64,000 nucleotides of DNA from Monocercomonoides exilis (lineage: Eukaryota > Preaxostyla > Oxymonadida > Polymastigidae). This document shows, piece after piece, positions 32,217 through 47,212 of the stretch. The stretch is taken from positions 1 through 64,000 of the forward strand of contig LSRY02000017.1 in NCBI GenBank assembly GCA_001643675.2, given 5' to 3'. A program made the translations under genes and the position numbers. How positions within the stretch are numbered: the stretch's first letter is position 1; each line of letters opens with the position of its first letter. The notes beneath the pieces were generated by a model that searched no databases, had not been told where the DNA came from, and was given only the letters and a program-made list of their open reading frames with translations.

Positions 32217-35200
32217 ATGTCCGACGATAAAAAACAACGATTAGATCCTCGGATAGAGTGGATATGTGATAGAGTTACAGAATGTCTGAAGGCTAAGGGT
32301 GATAAGCTTGCTCGTATTTATACTGAGGAACAATCTAAGTTTGTTTTTTCAATTTTTTTTGAGAAATAAATTTGAAATACTTGATGATTTGCTTCTAAAA
32401 AATTTAAAATATTGATTGATGCTTTGTTAGGCAATCAATTAATGACTTTCTTGAAATGGGAGACACAAAGATACTTGTTGTATACCAAAACATGAAAGAT
32501 GATCTTGTAGCTTCGACAATGTTCCCAAACGCAATGAAAAAGAAAGCTATATATTTTACAAAAACAAAAAGTTCTCTTGCTGCTGAAGATATGAAAAAAG
32601 AAGTTACCGTGAATGATCTAGCTTCACAGCCAATTGAACAATTGAATATGTTGATTGAAGAAATTTTTCTGCCAATGGCTGAAAATCATCCAAAGGTTCA
32701 AGCAATACCAGAAGCCATTGCACGAGATGTTTTGACGCAATTTCATAAACTTGCTTCTTCCACAAATGTTATTGTTGGAAAAACAAAGGTTAATTTTAAT
32801 TATTAAAAGAATCTTTAAAATTGTTTTTTGATATAAATCTTTTATTTTTTGTTATTTTTTTGATGAATGCATCAATATATTCACTTCATAAAACGAACGA
32901 TTGAATGAATTAGGGTCAAACTCTTCTTTCCCTACCACAAATTCCTCAACAAATCGTCCCTCCAACAGATGGATCAGCTCCTGAGAGATCTTCTTCTCCA
33001 CTGGAAAGTGAAAAGACTCCCGATGTCAAGACTTTGTCAAAAGATTTTATTCATACATTAGAGTCATCTGTAATTGATTGGTCGTATCAGATCAAATCTG
33101 TTATTGACTTGCAAGTTTCTCCTGCATTTTCTTCTGGAAAATTGCCTGGACCAAGTGCAGAAATAGAATTTTGGAAGAAAAAAGAGGAGAATCTGCAAGC
33201 GATTATGGAACAGTTGGAGTCTCTTCCATTCAGAAGAGTGGGTATTGTGCTGGAAAGGATGAAGAATAGTTATTTCCCAGCCTATAAAAAGATATATGAA
33301 GACACAGCAGATGCTTTGACAGAAGCTGGAGAGGTTGTGAGGCATCTTGAAACATTACAACCTCATTTAGAAAAGTTTAATCTGGACACAACAGAGTACC
33401 AAGATATACCAAAACTGTTTGTGCCAATTCTTCACACGTTGCTGTTGATTTGGAGTCGCCTGCCATCGTTGCGAACTCCTTCCTTTCTTTCCACGCTTAT
33501 TGTGGAAGTTGGCAATGATCTGATTGAAATGACACGGATGCACGCAGATTCATCTTCTCTTTTCAAATCCGAGCCTCCAGAGGCACTTCAGCGCTTAGAG
33601 CAGGCAGCAGACACATTGCGTTTGTGGAAGAAGGCTGTCAACACACACGCTGCACTCTCTCAAAAGAAGTTTCAGTCAGCTCCTTGGAGAATCGATCCCG
33701 ATGTTGTATTCTCGCGAATTGATACCTGCATTGTGCGCGTTCAGCAAGCAAAAGAAATTTTGAACTCCTTCATTTGCTATTTCAGATTGGAAAAGATTGA
33801 GATTGGTGGACCAAAAGGAGAAGAATTATCAAACAGGTTGATTGCAATTTATAACGAATTCATGACCCAGTTTGATAAGTTCCAACAATCCAACTACGAT
33901 TGTCTTGATCCAGAAGACAATGAATTTCACGGAGATGCTCTGATTTACAAGGAGAAATCAAAGGGATGGGAAAGACGCCTCTCAGCAATTGTGGCAGAAT
34001 CATTAGAAACCGAAACATCTGTTGTCAGCGCCTTTAAAACAATAGATTCATTTGAAGGCTTGCTCGATGGTGAAGAAGCAAAACAGGATTTAATGAAGCG
34101 AATTGAGAAATTGTTTGATTCGTTCAGTCGAGAAGTTGCGGATGCTCAGAAGACTTTCGACTCGCTGAAGGATAATCCACCCAACTTTTTGAACTTGCCT
34201 CATTTAGCTGGACGTGTGTGGTGGGTGCGTAGTTTATGCAATCGTGTTGAGCCTTCAATGCGTGTGTTCCAGACACATTGCCCACAAATCCTGGAAACAG
34301 TGCAAGGACAAGAGACGACATTACAGTTCAAATATTTGATGGACTGCTTCAATGAATATGAAACTGCATCTTATGAGCAATGGGCAAAGGAGATTGATTT
34401 GTCATCCGCTGAAAAGCTTGACTTGCCTCTTTTGAGAAAAGAAGAGACATTTGACCACAGTGCTCGATTCCGCATAGCTGTGAACTTTGATCCCGCTCTT
34501 GTTGCATTGCTTCGTGAAGTTAGGTATCTGAAGTCTGTGAATGTCGGAGTGCCCCAAACTGCAGAGGAGATTTACGCACAAACTGCAGTGTTCCAGAAAT
34601 ACACAGGCACACTTTCGACAGTTGTTGAACGCTATAATTGGATGGTAGATAACATGTTGCATGAAGAAGAGCCTTTAATCAGAGCACAATTGGATCAAGC
34701 GACACAGGAACTTGAGCCAGGATTCCAGGAACTTAACTGGAAGTCTCCAGGAGTTGAGGCATTTTTGTCTCAAGTCAATGAATCTGTAGGTGCAGTGTAC
34801 GCGAAGTTGAATGCAGCACATGCAAATCTGAAGGAAATTGCAAATAAACTGAAGAGCTGGGCAACGCCAATGATGAAAAGAGATCCCAAAGATAGAAAGA
34901 TGATTAATCCACAGGATGTTACAGATAAAATTGCAGCAAGAATTGCAGAAATTAAAAGAGGAGGGGAAGCCATTCATGCACTTGTTGAAAAGAACCATCA
35001 AACTTTTGGAGAAGACGTGGATAAGACCACAAAAATGTGGAAAGATTACTTGAAGCTTGTTTCTCGAATTATCGTTGAAGGTCTTTCTCGAATTATTCGT
35101 GTTTCGTTGGATCATCTCCGCGTGATGATGCAACAAGGCCAGGATGAGCCATTATTCGAAATTAAGCTTCTTTTGCAACAGAATGAATTGGACTTTTCTC

Positions 35201-38200
35201 CATCAATCACAAAATCATCAATGGACGAAGGTTCATTGCGCTATATGGTTAAATCATGGTGCGACGGGTTTTTCCAAGCAGCAGCTGTTGTGAATCACTT
35301 AGATCAGGATGAAGGAGAAAACTACTTCCAAGATGTGTCATCTTCTCTTGCACTTCAAGATTTGAAAGATAAGGTGATGAACAGCGTGGAAGAGTCAATT
35401 GCAGTTGTGGATGAACTTCAGTCACAATACACTTCAATCCAATTCCTTTGGAAACAAGATCCAGCTGAGTCACTTAAAGTGTTTTTGCGCCAAGGACCTC
35501 AAGTGCAACGACATCTCACAAAGTCCATGCGTCAGCAATCGATGTCCACACTGATGACTCAGGCACAAGCACAATCAATGAAGTCTGGATTTAGCGGGTC
35601 ACTTGTGGCACCTGGTGGAAGCCAGTCATCTGCAAGCAGCGCTAGCGGAAAGTCACCACAAGAGAGAGCGATGGCAGCACGTGCAGCAATGAGATCATCT
35701 CGATCATCATTGACCGATAAATCCAAACCTGGTGCAGCAGGGAACGACGGGCAAAGCGGATCATCCGGCGAAAGCGGAGCAAACAGAGCTGGCTTCGATG
35801 ATGATAGCGAAGATCATCCTCCAACACTTGCTGACTATGAAATTGAAATCAATTTGCTGAAGAAACTTGAAGAAAGAGTTACTGGAATGACAGATACAGC
35901 AAGGCACAAGTGGTTGCGTGCAGATGCAACAAAGGGATCAAAAGATGTGATGAAGCTTATTGCTAAATGGATTTCAACTTATACAAACCATCTTCTTGAC
36001 TCCACAAAAGCATCACTTGACGAGCTTTCCAGTTTCATCGAAATGGTGAACACAGAGCTTAAAAGAGAATTTACTCAAGATACTCTTTACGAGGCATTGC
36101 GAGTTTTGACAGATTTGAGATTGCGTACAGAAAAGACCGATGCTATGTTTGCTCCTTTGACAGACACAGTTTCTCTTCTGAAGAAATATGGAATCAACGT
36201 TTCACAAGAGATATATCAGCAGCTTGAAGATCTTCCAATTGCTTGGTCGAAGCTGAAGCGTTCTTCTTACAACGTGAAAGATTCACTGCAACCAATGATT
36301 ACAGCTGAAAGAGCACGTGTTCAAGGAAGAATGGAAGCATTTCAGGCAAAAGTGGATGCATTCAGGGTTGAATTCAGGAAAGCTGACATGTTTCAGTTCA
36401 AGACACCACCCGAAAAGGCATATGAGCAAATGGATGCAACGTATCAAGCTATCCTTCAACTTGAAGCCGATGCAGCACAAATACAATCATGTGAAGAGAT
36501 GTTGGAAATAACCAAACACGAATACGAATTGGTGCCAGCATGCAAAACAGATCTTTTGATGCTGAAGCAAGTCTGGGATGTGAGCGATATGATTGTTGCT
36601 CAGCTGACAGAATGGAAGAAGACTCCTTGGGAACAAGTTGATACCAACATGATTGATGAACAATACAAAGCATTTGGTAAAGAAACACGTTCACTGCCAA
36701 AGCCAACTCGTGCTTGGGATGCTTATTTGGGTCTCGATCAGACCATGAAGACATTCGCATCACTGATGCCTTTGGTTACACAGCTGCGTTCGCCTTGCAT
36801 GCGATCACATCATTGGGATGAGGTGAAGAAGCTGTGCAAGAAGGAGTTTGAGGTTGGACCAAACTTTACACTTCAATCTATGGTTGATCTTGAGCTTCAC
36901 AAAGTTGCAGAGGATGTGAATGATATCGTGGAGAAAGCAGGAAAGGAACTTATCATTGAGAAATTCTTGAATGATATCGACAAAATCTGGAAGGAGATGG
37001 AGATCAGCTTTGCTACACATCAAAGAACCGGACATCCAATTCTGGGAAGCATGGAAGATCTTATTAACCAACTTGATGAAAACCAAGTGCAAGTGGCCAA
37101 CAACATGGCACAGAAGCACGTTGGTCGTTTCCTCGAATTCTTGCAAGTGTGGCAACAGAAGCTGTCAGTGATGGATCAGGTGATAAACATTTGGATGGAA
37201 GTTCAGACAACTTGGGTGAACCTCGAAAACATTTTTATTGGCTCTGCAGATATTCGTTCGCAGCTGCCTGAAGATAGCGAAAGATTTGAAGAGTTGAACA
37301 AGGATTGGATTGATCTGATGCAAGAATCAGTTAAGATTCCCAACGCAATTGAGTGCTGCACACGTGAAGGACTTTACAAGAGATTCCAGAATCTTCAGGG
37401 AATGCTTTCTTTGTGCGAGAAATCACTTCAAATTTACTTGGAAACAAAGAGAAGAGCCTTCCCTCGTTTCTATTTCCTTTCTGCAGCCGATCTGCTTAAC
37501 ATCCTTTCTGAAGGAACGAATCCTCATGCAGTCCAATGCCACATGCCCAAATTGTTTGATAACATGAAATGTCTGATCTTCCAGAAGAAGAACGAAGAAG
37601 AACTTGCAAAGGAAGCAGAAGAAAAAGAAGAAAGAAGAAAGCTTCTTGCTGAAGGAGAAGTTCTTGAAGACAGACCAGGAGAAGGATATACCAATATTGT
37701 CATTGGTATGGTTTCTAAGGAAGGAGAACAGGTTGCATGGCCTGAGCCTCTGGAAGTGGGAGGAACAGTCGAAGTGTGGTTGAATAAAGTGGTCGATGGA
37801 ATGAGATCAACTCTTCGTCATCATCTTGGAGAAGCTGTATCTTCCTATGAAGAACATCCACGTGATCAATTCATCTTTTCTGTGTGTGCTCAGATTGCTT
37901 TGGTTACCAATGCAATCTTTTGGAATACCGAAGTCGTTGTCGCTTTCGAATCATTGGAAGAAGGAAATGAAAATGCATTAAAGGATTACAACAAGAAACA
38001 ACAACAACAATTGAACGTTCTTGTCCAGAGAACACAACAAAAATTGTCAGCACTTGATAGACAAAAGCTTATGACTGTTGTGACAATTGATGTGCATTCC
38101 AGAGATGTGGTTGCAAATCTCATTCGCGACAAAGTTGAGAACTCACAACAATTTGCCTGGGTCTCACAGCTGCGCCAAACCTGGGATGAAGACTCCCAGC

Positions 38201-41200
38201 TGTGTCAATGCCACATTTGCGATGCCAACTTTGAATACTCTTATGAATATCTTGGAAATACAGCTCGTCTTGTGATTACGCCACTGACCGATAGATGCTA
38301 CATTACTTTGACTCAGGCTCTGCATCTTATTATGGGTGGGTCTCCAGCCGGACCTGCCGGAACAGGAAAGACGGAAACTGTGAAGGATCTTGGAAGAGCA
38401 CTGGCTGTGATGATGTATGTGTTCAACTGCTCTGAACAGATGGACTATCAATCTTTGGGTAATATTTTCAAGGGTTTGGCCAGTTCTGGTGCTTGGGGAT
38501 GCTTCGATGAATTTAACCGTATTTCTGTTGAAGTGCTTTCTGTGGTTGCTTCTCAAGTTAAATGCATTTTGGATGCTATTCGTGCAAAGAAGGAAAGATT
38601 CGATTTCCTGAATGAAGATATTAAGCTTATTCCATCATGCGGTATTTTCATTACAATGAACCCTGGTTATGCAGGAAGAACAGAGCTTCCCGAAAACTTG
38701 AAGGCATTGTTCCGACCTGTCTCTATGGTCGTGCCAGATTTCCTGCTTATTTGCGAAATTATGCTTATGGCTGAAGGTTTCTTGGATGCTAGAGAATTGG
38801 CCAAGAAGTTTACCACATTGTATTCATTGAACAAGGAGCTTCTTTCAAAACAGGATCATTACGATTGGGGTCTTCGTGCTATCAAATCTGTGCTTGTTGT
38901 CGCCGGGTCACTGAAGAGAGCAGATCCAGACTTGCCTGAAGAGATTATTCTGATGAGAGCTCTGAGAGATTTCAATCTTCCAAAGATTGTTACAGAAGAT
39001 GTGGAAGTGTTCATGGGTCTTATTGGCGATCTGTTCCCGAAGGCATCTGTTCCAAGAAAGGTCAATCGAACACTGGAATCTGCTATCAAGATTGTGACTG
39101 CTCAATCAAAACTTGTTCCAGAAGAAAACTTTGTGCTTAAAGTTGTTCAACTGCAAGAGTTGCTTGATGTGCGTCATTCAGTCTTCATTATCGGTCCTCC
39201 TGGATCATCAAAGACACAAGTCTGGAGAATGCTTGCAAAAGCACGTGACAGACAGGGAGCGAAATGCCAAACTCCAGATATTAATCCGAAGGCTGTTTCA
39301 AACCACGAATTGTTCGGTTACCAAACACCAGCAACAAGAGAGTGGCATGATGGTCTGCTTTCATCCATCATGAGAACACTTTCTGAAATTCCAAACCAGG
39401 AACCTAAGTGGATTATTCTTGATGGAGATATTGATCCTATGTGGATTGAATCAATGAACACAGTGATGGATGATAACAAAATCCTGACATTGGCATCAAA
39501 TGAACGTATTCCTCTTCATCCATGGATGAGATTGATCTTCGAAATTGGTCACATCAAATATGGTTCTCCTGCCACTGTGTCACGTGCAGGTATCCTGTTT
39601 ATTAACGAAACTGATGTTGGGTGGAATCCATTTGTACAATGCTGGATTGAAAGAAGAGAACAAACATCATTGAGAAATACTCTTGTTGTTCTGTTTGACA
39701 GATATGTTGCAACATCTTTGAATTACATCAAAAAGAACTTTAGACATCTCGTTCCAACATACGATTTCACAATGGTTCAAACGTTGTGCTACATTCTGGA
39801 AATTCTTCTTACGCCAAAAGTTTCTGCTCTTGATAAAGAAATCATTGAGATTTACTTTGTGTTTGCCTGCATTTGGGCATTCGGTTCTGCACTTCTTGTT
39901 GATCAGATTCGTGATTGCCGTGTTGAGTTCAACAAATGGTGGAGACAGGAATGGAAACACATTAAGTTCCCAGATCAAGGAACTGTATTCGATTACTACA
40001 TTGAACCAGAAACACACAAATGGGTTCCATGGACACAGCTTGTGCCAGAATATGTTCATGACCCAGATATTCCTCTTCCTTCTGTGCTTGTTCATACTCC
40101 AGAAACAACTCGTATCATGTACTGGATGGATCTATTCTTGCAACTTGGGAGACCTGTTTTGCTTGTTGGTGGTGCTGGTTGCGGAAAGACTATGCTCATT
40201 AAGGAGAGAATTGCAGCATTACCACAAGAGCAATTTATGAACGTCAATATGAACTTTAACTTCCAAACATCATCAAAGGATCTACAGTTCATATTGGAGC
40301 AGCCATTGATCAAGATTGGTAAGAAATATGGACCGCCAAACAATAAGAAACTTATCTTCTTTATTGATGATTTGAATATGCCTGAAGTTGATTTATACGG
40401 AACACAAGCTCCACACACTCTCATGAGAATGCACATTGATTACAACCATTGGTACGACAGGCAGAAAATGTTCCTTCGTGAAGTTGGCAATTGCCAGTAC
40501 ATCTGCGCAATGAACCCAACTACTGGTTCGTTCACAATTGATCCACGTTTGCAGCGTCACTTCGTAACAATGGCTGTGAACTTCCCTGATGCAGAATCCA
40601 TCAAACATATTGCTACATCACTTCTTGAAGGACATTTCTCCAACGGATTTTCTGGCAACGTACTGAAGACCGTTCCAAAGGTTGTTTCTGCAATGATGGA
40701 TATCCACAAGAGAGTATCTGCAACCTTCTTGCCAACTGCCATCAAATTCCACTATCAGTTTAACTTGAGAGATCTTGCAAACGTAATGGGAGGTCTTCAA
40801 CAAGCCACTCCTGAAGTTGTACGTAATCCACTTATTCTTGCAAGAATGTTCAAGCATGAAGCAACAAGAGTATATGCAGATCGTCTGACTTCACTTGCAG
40901 AGTGGAAGCAATTTGATACACACATGGATCAAGTGATGGACGCTTCTTTCAGCGATTGCGGTGACAAAGAAAGCAGAAATGCCATGCCATTAACATGGGC
41001 TCCATTTGCTGGAGGTACGGGACAGCGACAGTATGGTGAAGTTGCTGGCGGACTTGACGGATTGAAGAAGATATTGGAAGAATCACTTGATTTGTACAAT
41101 GAAGCAAACGCTGCAATGGACTTGGTACTGTTTGAAGATGCCATGTATCATGTTGCACGTATTGCTCGTATCATTGACAGACCAAACGGAAATGCTCTTC

Positions 41201-44200
41201 TTGTTGGTGTTGGTGGCTCAGGAAAACAGTCTCTTGCTCGTTTGGCTGCGTTCTCAGCACAATTTGATGTATTCCAGATTACAATTTCATCCACTTATGG
41301 TGTAAATGAACTGAAAGATGATTTGAAACAGCTGTTCTTCAAAGCAGGTCTGAAGGATCAACAAATGTGCTTCCTATTTACTGATACACAGATTGTTGAT
41401 GAAAGATTTTTGATTTACATCAACGATGTGCTATCATCCGGATGGATTGCTGATCTGTTTGCAACTGAAGATAAGGATAACATTGTGAATGGTGTGACAA
41501 CTGATTGCAAAGCTTCAGGAATTCCTCCAACTCGTGATAATTGCTTGAACTTCTTCACACAGCGTGTGAGAGCCAATCTTCATCTCATCTTGTGCTTCTC
41601 TCCTGTGGGTGATGCATTCAGACAGCGTGCTCGTAAATTCCCTGCTATTGTCTCTTGCACATCAATTGATTGGTTCCATCCATGGCCTCAAGAAGCTCTT
41701 CTTTCTGTCGGAAAGAGATTCTTGGCAGATGTCGAACTTGGAACTGACGAAGAAGCAGATGCTATCTGTCACTTCATGGCATACACAAATACAACTGTAA
41801 ATGAAGTCAGCGAACAGTTCTTGGCATCAGAAAGAAGGTACAACTACACAACACCAAAATCCTTCCTTGAACTGATTAACCTTTACAAATCAATGCTGGA
41901 GCAAAAACGTGCTGACATTGAAAAGAAGATCGAAAGATTCGAAAACGGTCTGATTAAATTGGAAGACACATCCAAGCAAGTGGCCGAACTTCAGAACCGT
42001 CTTGTCAACGAACAGAAAGTTGTGGAACAGAAACAAAAAGATGCAGATGAACTTCTGGAAAAAGTTGGACAAGAAACCAACATTGTTGAAGAGGAACAGA
42101 AGATTGCTCGTGTTGAAGAAGAAAAGGCCAATGTTATTGCAAGAGATGTCGAACAACAGGAAGCTGAATGCAAACGAGATCTTGCAAGAGCCGAGCCAGC
42201 CATTCTCGAAGCAGAGGCTGCTTTGAACACTTTGAACAAGCCAAATCTTACAGAGTTGAAGTCTTTGGCATCTCCTCCAAGTGATGTGGTGGACGTTGGT
42301 GCAGCTGTGCTGATTCTGATGTCACCACCATCTGGTGTTGCAAGAGACTTGTCATGGAACTCTGTGAAGAAGATGATGGGACAAGTGGATAGATTCCTTG
42401 AACAACTTCAAACGTTCGATAAAGATCACATTCCTCCAGCAAACTTGAAAGCAGTGCAACCATATTTGGATCGTGAATCATTTAATGGAGACAGCATCAT
42501 GAAGAAATCCGTTGCTGCTGCCGGTCTTTGCAAATGGGTTATTAACATTGTCAAGTATTACTACATCTATTGCGATGTGCAGCCAAAGAGAGAGAAATTG
42601 GCAGCAGCTCAAGAGACGCTTGCTGAAGCACGTGCTAAATTGGAAGCCGTCCAAGCGAAAGTTGATAAATTGAACAAGAAACTGAAAGCTCTAACTGATC
42701 AGTTCGAAGCTGCAACAGAAGAGAAGAACGAAGTGATTCGTCAAGCGAAAGAAACACAGAACAAACTGAATCTTGCCCATCGTCTTGTCAATGGTTTGGC
42801 TTCAGAAGCTGTACGTTGGAGAGAAAACGTGGATGCATACAAGAAGCAGGCTACAACTCTTGTTGGTGATGTGCTGTTGGCATCTGCCTTTATTTCTTAT
42901 GTTGGTCCATTCACAAAGAAATACAGAACCGAACTGATGGAAAATAAATGGATGCCATTCATGAAAGAGAACAAGATTCCATGCTCTGAAGATCTTGATG
43001 TCATGTCTCTACTAACTGATGATGCACAAATTGCACAGTGGAACAATGAAGGTCTGCCAACAGATCGTCTTTCCGTTGAGAATGCCGTTATCAGCACAAC
43101 ATGCGAACGTTGGCCTCTGTTCATCGATCCACAATTGCAGGGTATTGCATGGATTCGTAACAGATATGGAGACGAACTCCAGGTTGCACGTATGGGTGCA
43201 CCTCGCTATTTGGATAGACTCGAAAATGCTATTCAAAACGGAGAGCCTTACTTATTTGAGAATCTTGGTGAGACTCTGGAAGCTGTGATTGATCCAGTTA
43301 TTGGAAGAAATCTTATCAGAAAAGGAAAACAAATCAGAATTAAGATTGGAGACAAAACAATCGACTACGATAAGAAGTTCAAACTCTTCTTACAAACAAA
43401 ATTGTCAAATCCTCATTACCGTCCAGAAATTCAAGCTCAAACAACAATTATCAACTTCACTGTGACAGAAGAAGGGTTGGAAGACCAGCTTCTTGCACTT
43501 GTGGTGAAGCGAGAGAAGCCAGAATTAGAACAACAGAAAGCTGAATTGATGCAGCAACAGAACGAATTCAAGATTAGATTGAAGGAATTGGAAGATTCTT
43601 TGTTGGCAAACTTGACAAACGCACAGGGAGATATTCTATCAAATGTCGAACTTATTGAAGGACTTGAAGTGACAAAAGCTACTGCAACAGAAATTAAGGA
43701 GAAAGTGGCACTTGCAAAAGAGACTGAAGCAAACATCAACTCAATTCGTGAAGCTTATCGTCCTGTGGCCAATAGAGCTGCACTTATCTACTTCTTGATC
43801 AACGATCTGTGGAAGATTGATCATATGTACCAATTCTCACTGAAAGCATTCATTGTTGTGTTCTACAAGGCTATGGATGCTGCAGCTGAATCAGAAGAAA
43901 TCAGTGAAAGAGTAGCAAGTTTGGTCGAATCAGTTACATTTACCACTTTCTGCTATGTTAACAGAGCACTGTTTGTGAAGCACAAGCTCATCTTTATCAC
44001 ACAACTGTGCATCAAAATTGCACGTAGACAGAATCTTATTGATCCAGAACAATTGGATTATTTGCTTCGTGGTAGAAAGTTGTATGGCCAAACCAGTCCT
44101 GTTGAATGGCTGACAGAATCGAACTGGGCAGCTGTCTGGGCTTTGAAAGAAGTTGAAGGATTCAAAGGACTTCCATCAGATATTGAAGGATCACAGAAGA

Positions 44201-46185
44201 GATGGAAAGAATGGTGCGACCACGAATCTCCAGAAACAGAGAAACTTCCACAAGAATGGAAGAACAAATCAACATTTGAAAAACTTTGTGTTATTCGTGC
44301 ATTGAGGTCTGACAGAATGACATATGCGATTCAAATGTGGATTGAGGAGACAATGGGAAAACGATATGTTGATGCAGTTCCATTCAAAATGGAAGCTACG
44401 TTCGCTGAAACGTCTCCATCTTCTCCTATGTTCTTTATCCTTTCACCTGGTATCGATCCAGTGAAAGATGTTGAAGCTCTTGGAAGGAAGCTTAATTATA
44501 CCACAGCCAACGGGAAATTCAAGCTTGTTTCCATGGGGCAAGGACAGGAGCCAGTTGCTGAAGAGTACATTGATAGAGCTGCCGCAGAGGGCTCATGGGT
44601 TATGCTTGAAAACTTGCATCTGATGTCAAAATGGCTTATTACCGTTGAAAAGAAGCTTGAATGGTTTGCTGAAGCAGCAAAGCCTGAGTCACGTGTGTTC
44701 CTTTCAGCAGAACCTTCAAATGATCCATTAAGAAAGATTCCACAAGGTATCCTGCAAAATGCAATTAAAGTTACAAACGAACCACCATTGGGAATGAAAG
44801 CAAACATGAGAAGAGCATTTGCATGCTTTGATCAAGAGAATCTCGAATCTTGCACAAAAGTTAATGAATACAAATCAATCTTGTTTGCACTTTGCTTCTT
44901 CCACGCTGCAATTTTGGAAAGAAAGAAATTCGGGCCTCAAGGATGGAACATCTCGTATCCATTCAATTTGGGAGATTTGACTATTTCTTCATCTGTATTG
45001 TACAATTATCTTGAAAACAATCAAAAGATTCCATGGGTTGATTTGAGATACATGTTCGGAGAAATTATGTATGGAGGACACATTTCTGATGATTGGGATA
45101 GACGTCTGTGCAGAACATATCTTGAGGTGTTGATGAGAGAGGATCTGTTTAACGGAATGGAGTTGGGTCCAGGTTTCCCTGAACCTCCTCCAGGGACATA
45201 CGATGAATATTCTCAGTATATCGAAGAGGCACTTCCTCCAGAGTCTCCTTATCTGTTTGGCTTGCATCCAAATGCTGAAATTGGATTCTTAACTGAACAA
45301 GCAGATTCACTGTTCCAGACTATACTGTCACTTCAGCCACGTGATGCAAACACAGGAGAAGGAGAAACAGCCGAAGAAAAAGTGTCGAAGTTTATTGAGG
45401 AATTATTGCAAAACTTACCCGAAGGATTTGATATGCCAGAACTTTATGCCAGAGTACAAGAACGAACTCCATATGTTTCTGTATGTCTTCAGGAATGCGA
45501 TCGAATGAACATCCTTTTGAATATCATGAAGACAACATTGAAAGAGCTTGCACTTGGTCTCAAAGGAGATCTTTCCATGTCTGATTCCATGTCAACATTA
45601 ATGAATTCAATCTTTATGGATCAGGTTCCTGATTCATGGGCAGCAAAAGCATATCCGTCACTGAAATCTCTTCCTGCTTGGATTCAGAACTTGACAGAGA
45701 GAATTAGACAATTGCAAGAGTGGTCTCTTGATCTCAACCTTCCGAAGTCTGTATGGCTGTCTGGTTTGTTTAACCCACAATCATTCTTGACAGCAGTTAT
45801 GCAGACGACATCAAGGAAAAATCAATGGCCTTTGGATAAAATGGTACTTCAGACTGATATTACAAGAAAGTCGATGGATGACCTTGCATCTGCACCTCGT
45901 GAAGGAGCATACATTCACGGCTTGTTCTTGGAAGGAGCTAGATTAGATCCCAAGTCAGGGTATCTTGCTGAATCACATCTCATGGAGCTTCGTCCCTCTG
46001 TTCCAATTATCTTTGTGCGTGCTATTCTGATTGAGAAGAGAGAAGTGAAAGATGTCTATCATTGCCCAGTGTACCGTACAAGAAGGAGAGGACCTACTTA
46101 CGTTTGGGAGTTTACATTAAAAACAAAACTTCCAGAGAGCAAATGGGTTCTGGCTGGTGTTGCTATGCTGTTGGATGCTGATTAA
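32217..46185 (+). CDS. Axonemal outer-arm dynein heavy chain, beta type (DNAH9/11/17-like)
   Basis: Exons 32217-32338, 32431-32788 and 32914-46185 (introns 92 and 125 bp), 4,583 residues, full length for the family. It is the motor subunit that drives flagellar beating. Order: N-terminal tail (start RLDPRIEWICDRV), linker, and the AAA+ ring. P-loops: AAA1 GPAGTGKTET at about residue 1972, AAA2 GPPGSSKTQ about 2254, AAA3 GGAGCGKTM about 2580, AAA4 GVGGSGKQS about 2926. The stalk coiled coils flank the microtubule-binding tip (about 3160-3490), then AAA5, AAA6 and a C-terminal domain ending WVLAGVAMLLDAD. The phrase MRALRDFNLPKIV with FMGLIGDLFP is typical of the outer-arm beta class. A Ser/Gly/Ala-rich insert of about 90 residues sits in the tail (about 1043-1130). 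Codons favour CTT, TCA and GAA/GAT, fitting strong expression. Confidence 0.95.
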
Positions 46186-47212
46186 GACATGAGAGGAATT
46201 GAAGGGCATCCTTACCAAATCTTTCTCTTTGATTATCCCATGAAAGTCGCTGAAAATACCACCGCTTTCATTTGCATGGCTGAGTTTTTTCACTTCTTTC
46301 GATTAATACACTTTGTACTATTAAATTTCTTTTCACCTCTCCCCAACTATCTCAGCTCATTGATTTTGCTCTTTACATCTCTCTCTTAACTCATCATCAA
46401 ATCGCACAACACCCAAACCCTTACACAGTATCCACTTCTCCTCACAAACTTTTTTTCATTTCAGCTTCCAATCTTATGTATTTTTTATTGAGTTTGACTT
46501 TATCATTTATTCTTTTGTCTAAGATTCAATTTTGTCAAATCAAAACATTATGCTCAAATAAACTATTAAAAATAATTTTTCCTAAATTTTTGATTAAAGT
46601 AGTCTGACAACTGGAAAATTTAAGGCTAAAACTCATTTCCCACTGGAACATAAAGGGCATTTCTCCAATATTGAAGTTCAAAGTGATGCAACTACGAGTC
46701 GTTGAGTCAATTGTAATATTTTCTTCAATAATATTTTTTTCTTGAAGCTATCATTTATCATCTTGAAGAAGCTTTATTCAACATTTGATCTGTATTTCGA
46801 AAAATGAAAAAAAAAAAAAAGCATGATTGTTTTTGATTTGGACATTTACAGCACCACTCGAAAACACTAATAAAAAAGCAAAAAACAAAAATTGAAATGT
46901 AAAAATTATGAACAAGACAACAAGTGTGAATGATAAAAAATCTCTAGAAACAGTGAATTTAAAAAAAGAAAGAAAGAAGAAGAAGAAAAATAGATGGCAA
47001 AAGACGAAATTGTAAAGATTTATGAAAGACCTTGTTTGACTGACCGGTCATTGTTGAAACAAAAATTTGTAAAAAATATAATATCGATTTAAATAAAAAC
47101 ATACCACAAATAATAAATTCTTAAAAAGATTTAAAAATATGAAAAAATTTTTTTAAATGTTGTTTTTTAGAAACTATTGAAAGAGTTACGAGTTTCAGGG
47201 CAATCCTAAGGA
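46186..47212. other. AT-rich region between convergent genes
   Basis: It holds the 3' UTRs of the dynein (plus) and MFSD1-like (minus) genes, which converge here. The frame stays open for 66 codons after the dynein stop, but the protein already has its usual C-terminus, so this is not counted as coding. Nothing else is seen. Confidence 0.6.

Noticed and set aside
32217-46185. Reassigned TAA/TAG (Gln) code as in Streblomastix
   Set aside because: Gln is written CAA/CAG throughout the dynein and other genes, and these genes end cleanly at TAA, TAG or TGA at family-typical C-termini.
46189-46389. Open frame in phase after the dynein stop (possible readthrough extension)
   Set aside because: The dynein already ends at its conserved WVLAGVAMLL terminus; the extension has UTR-like composition.
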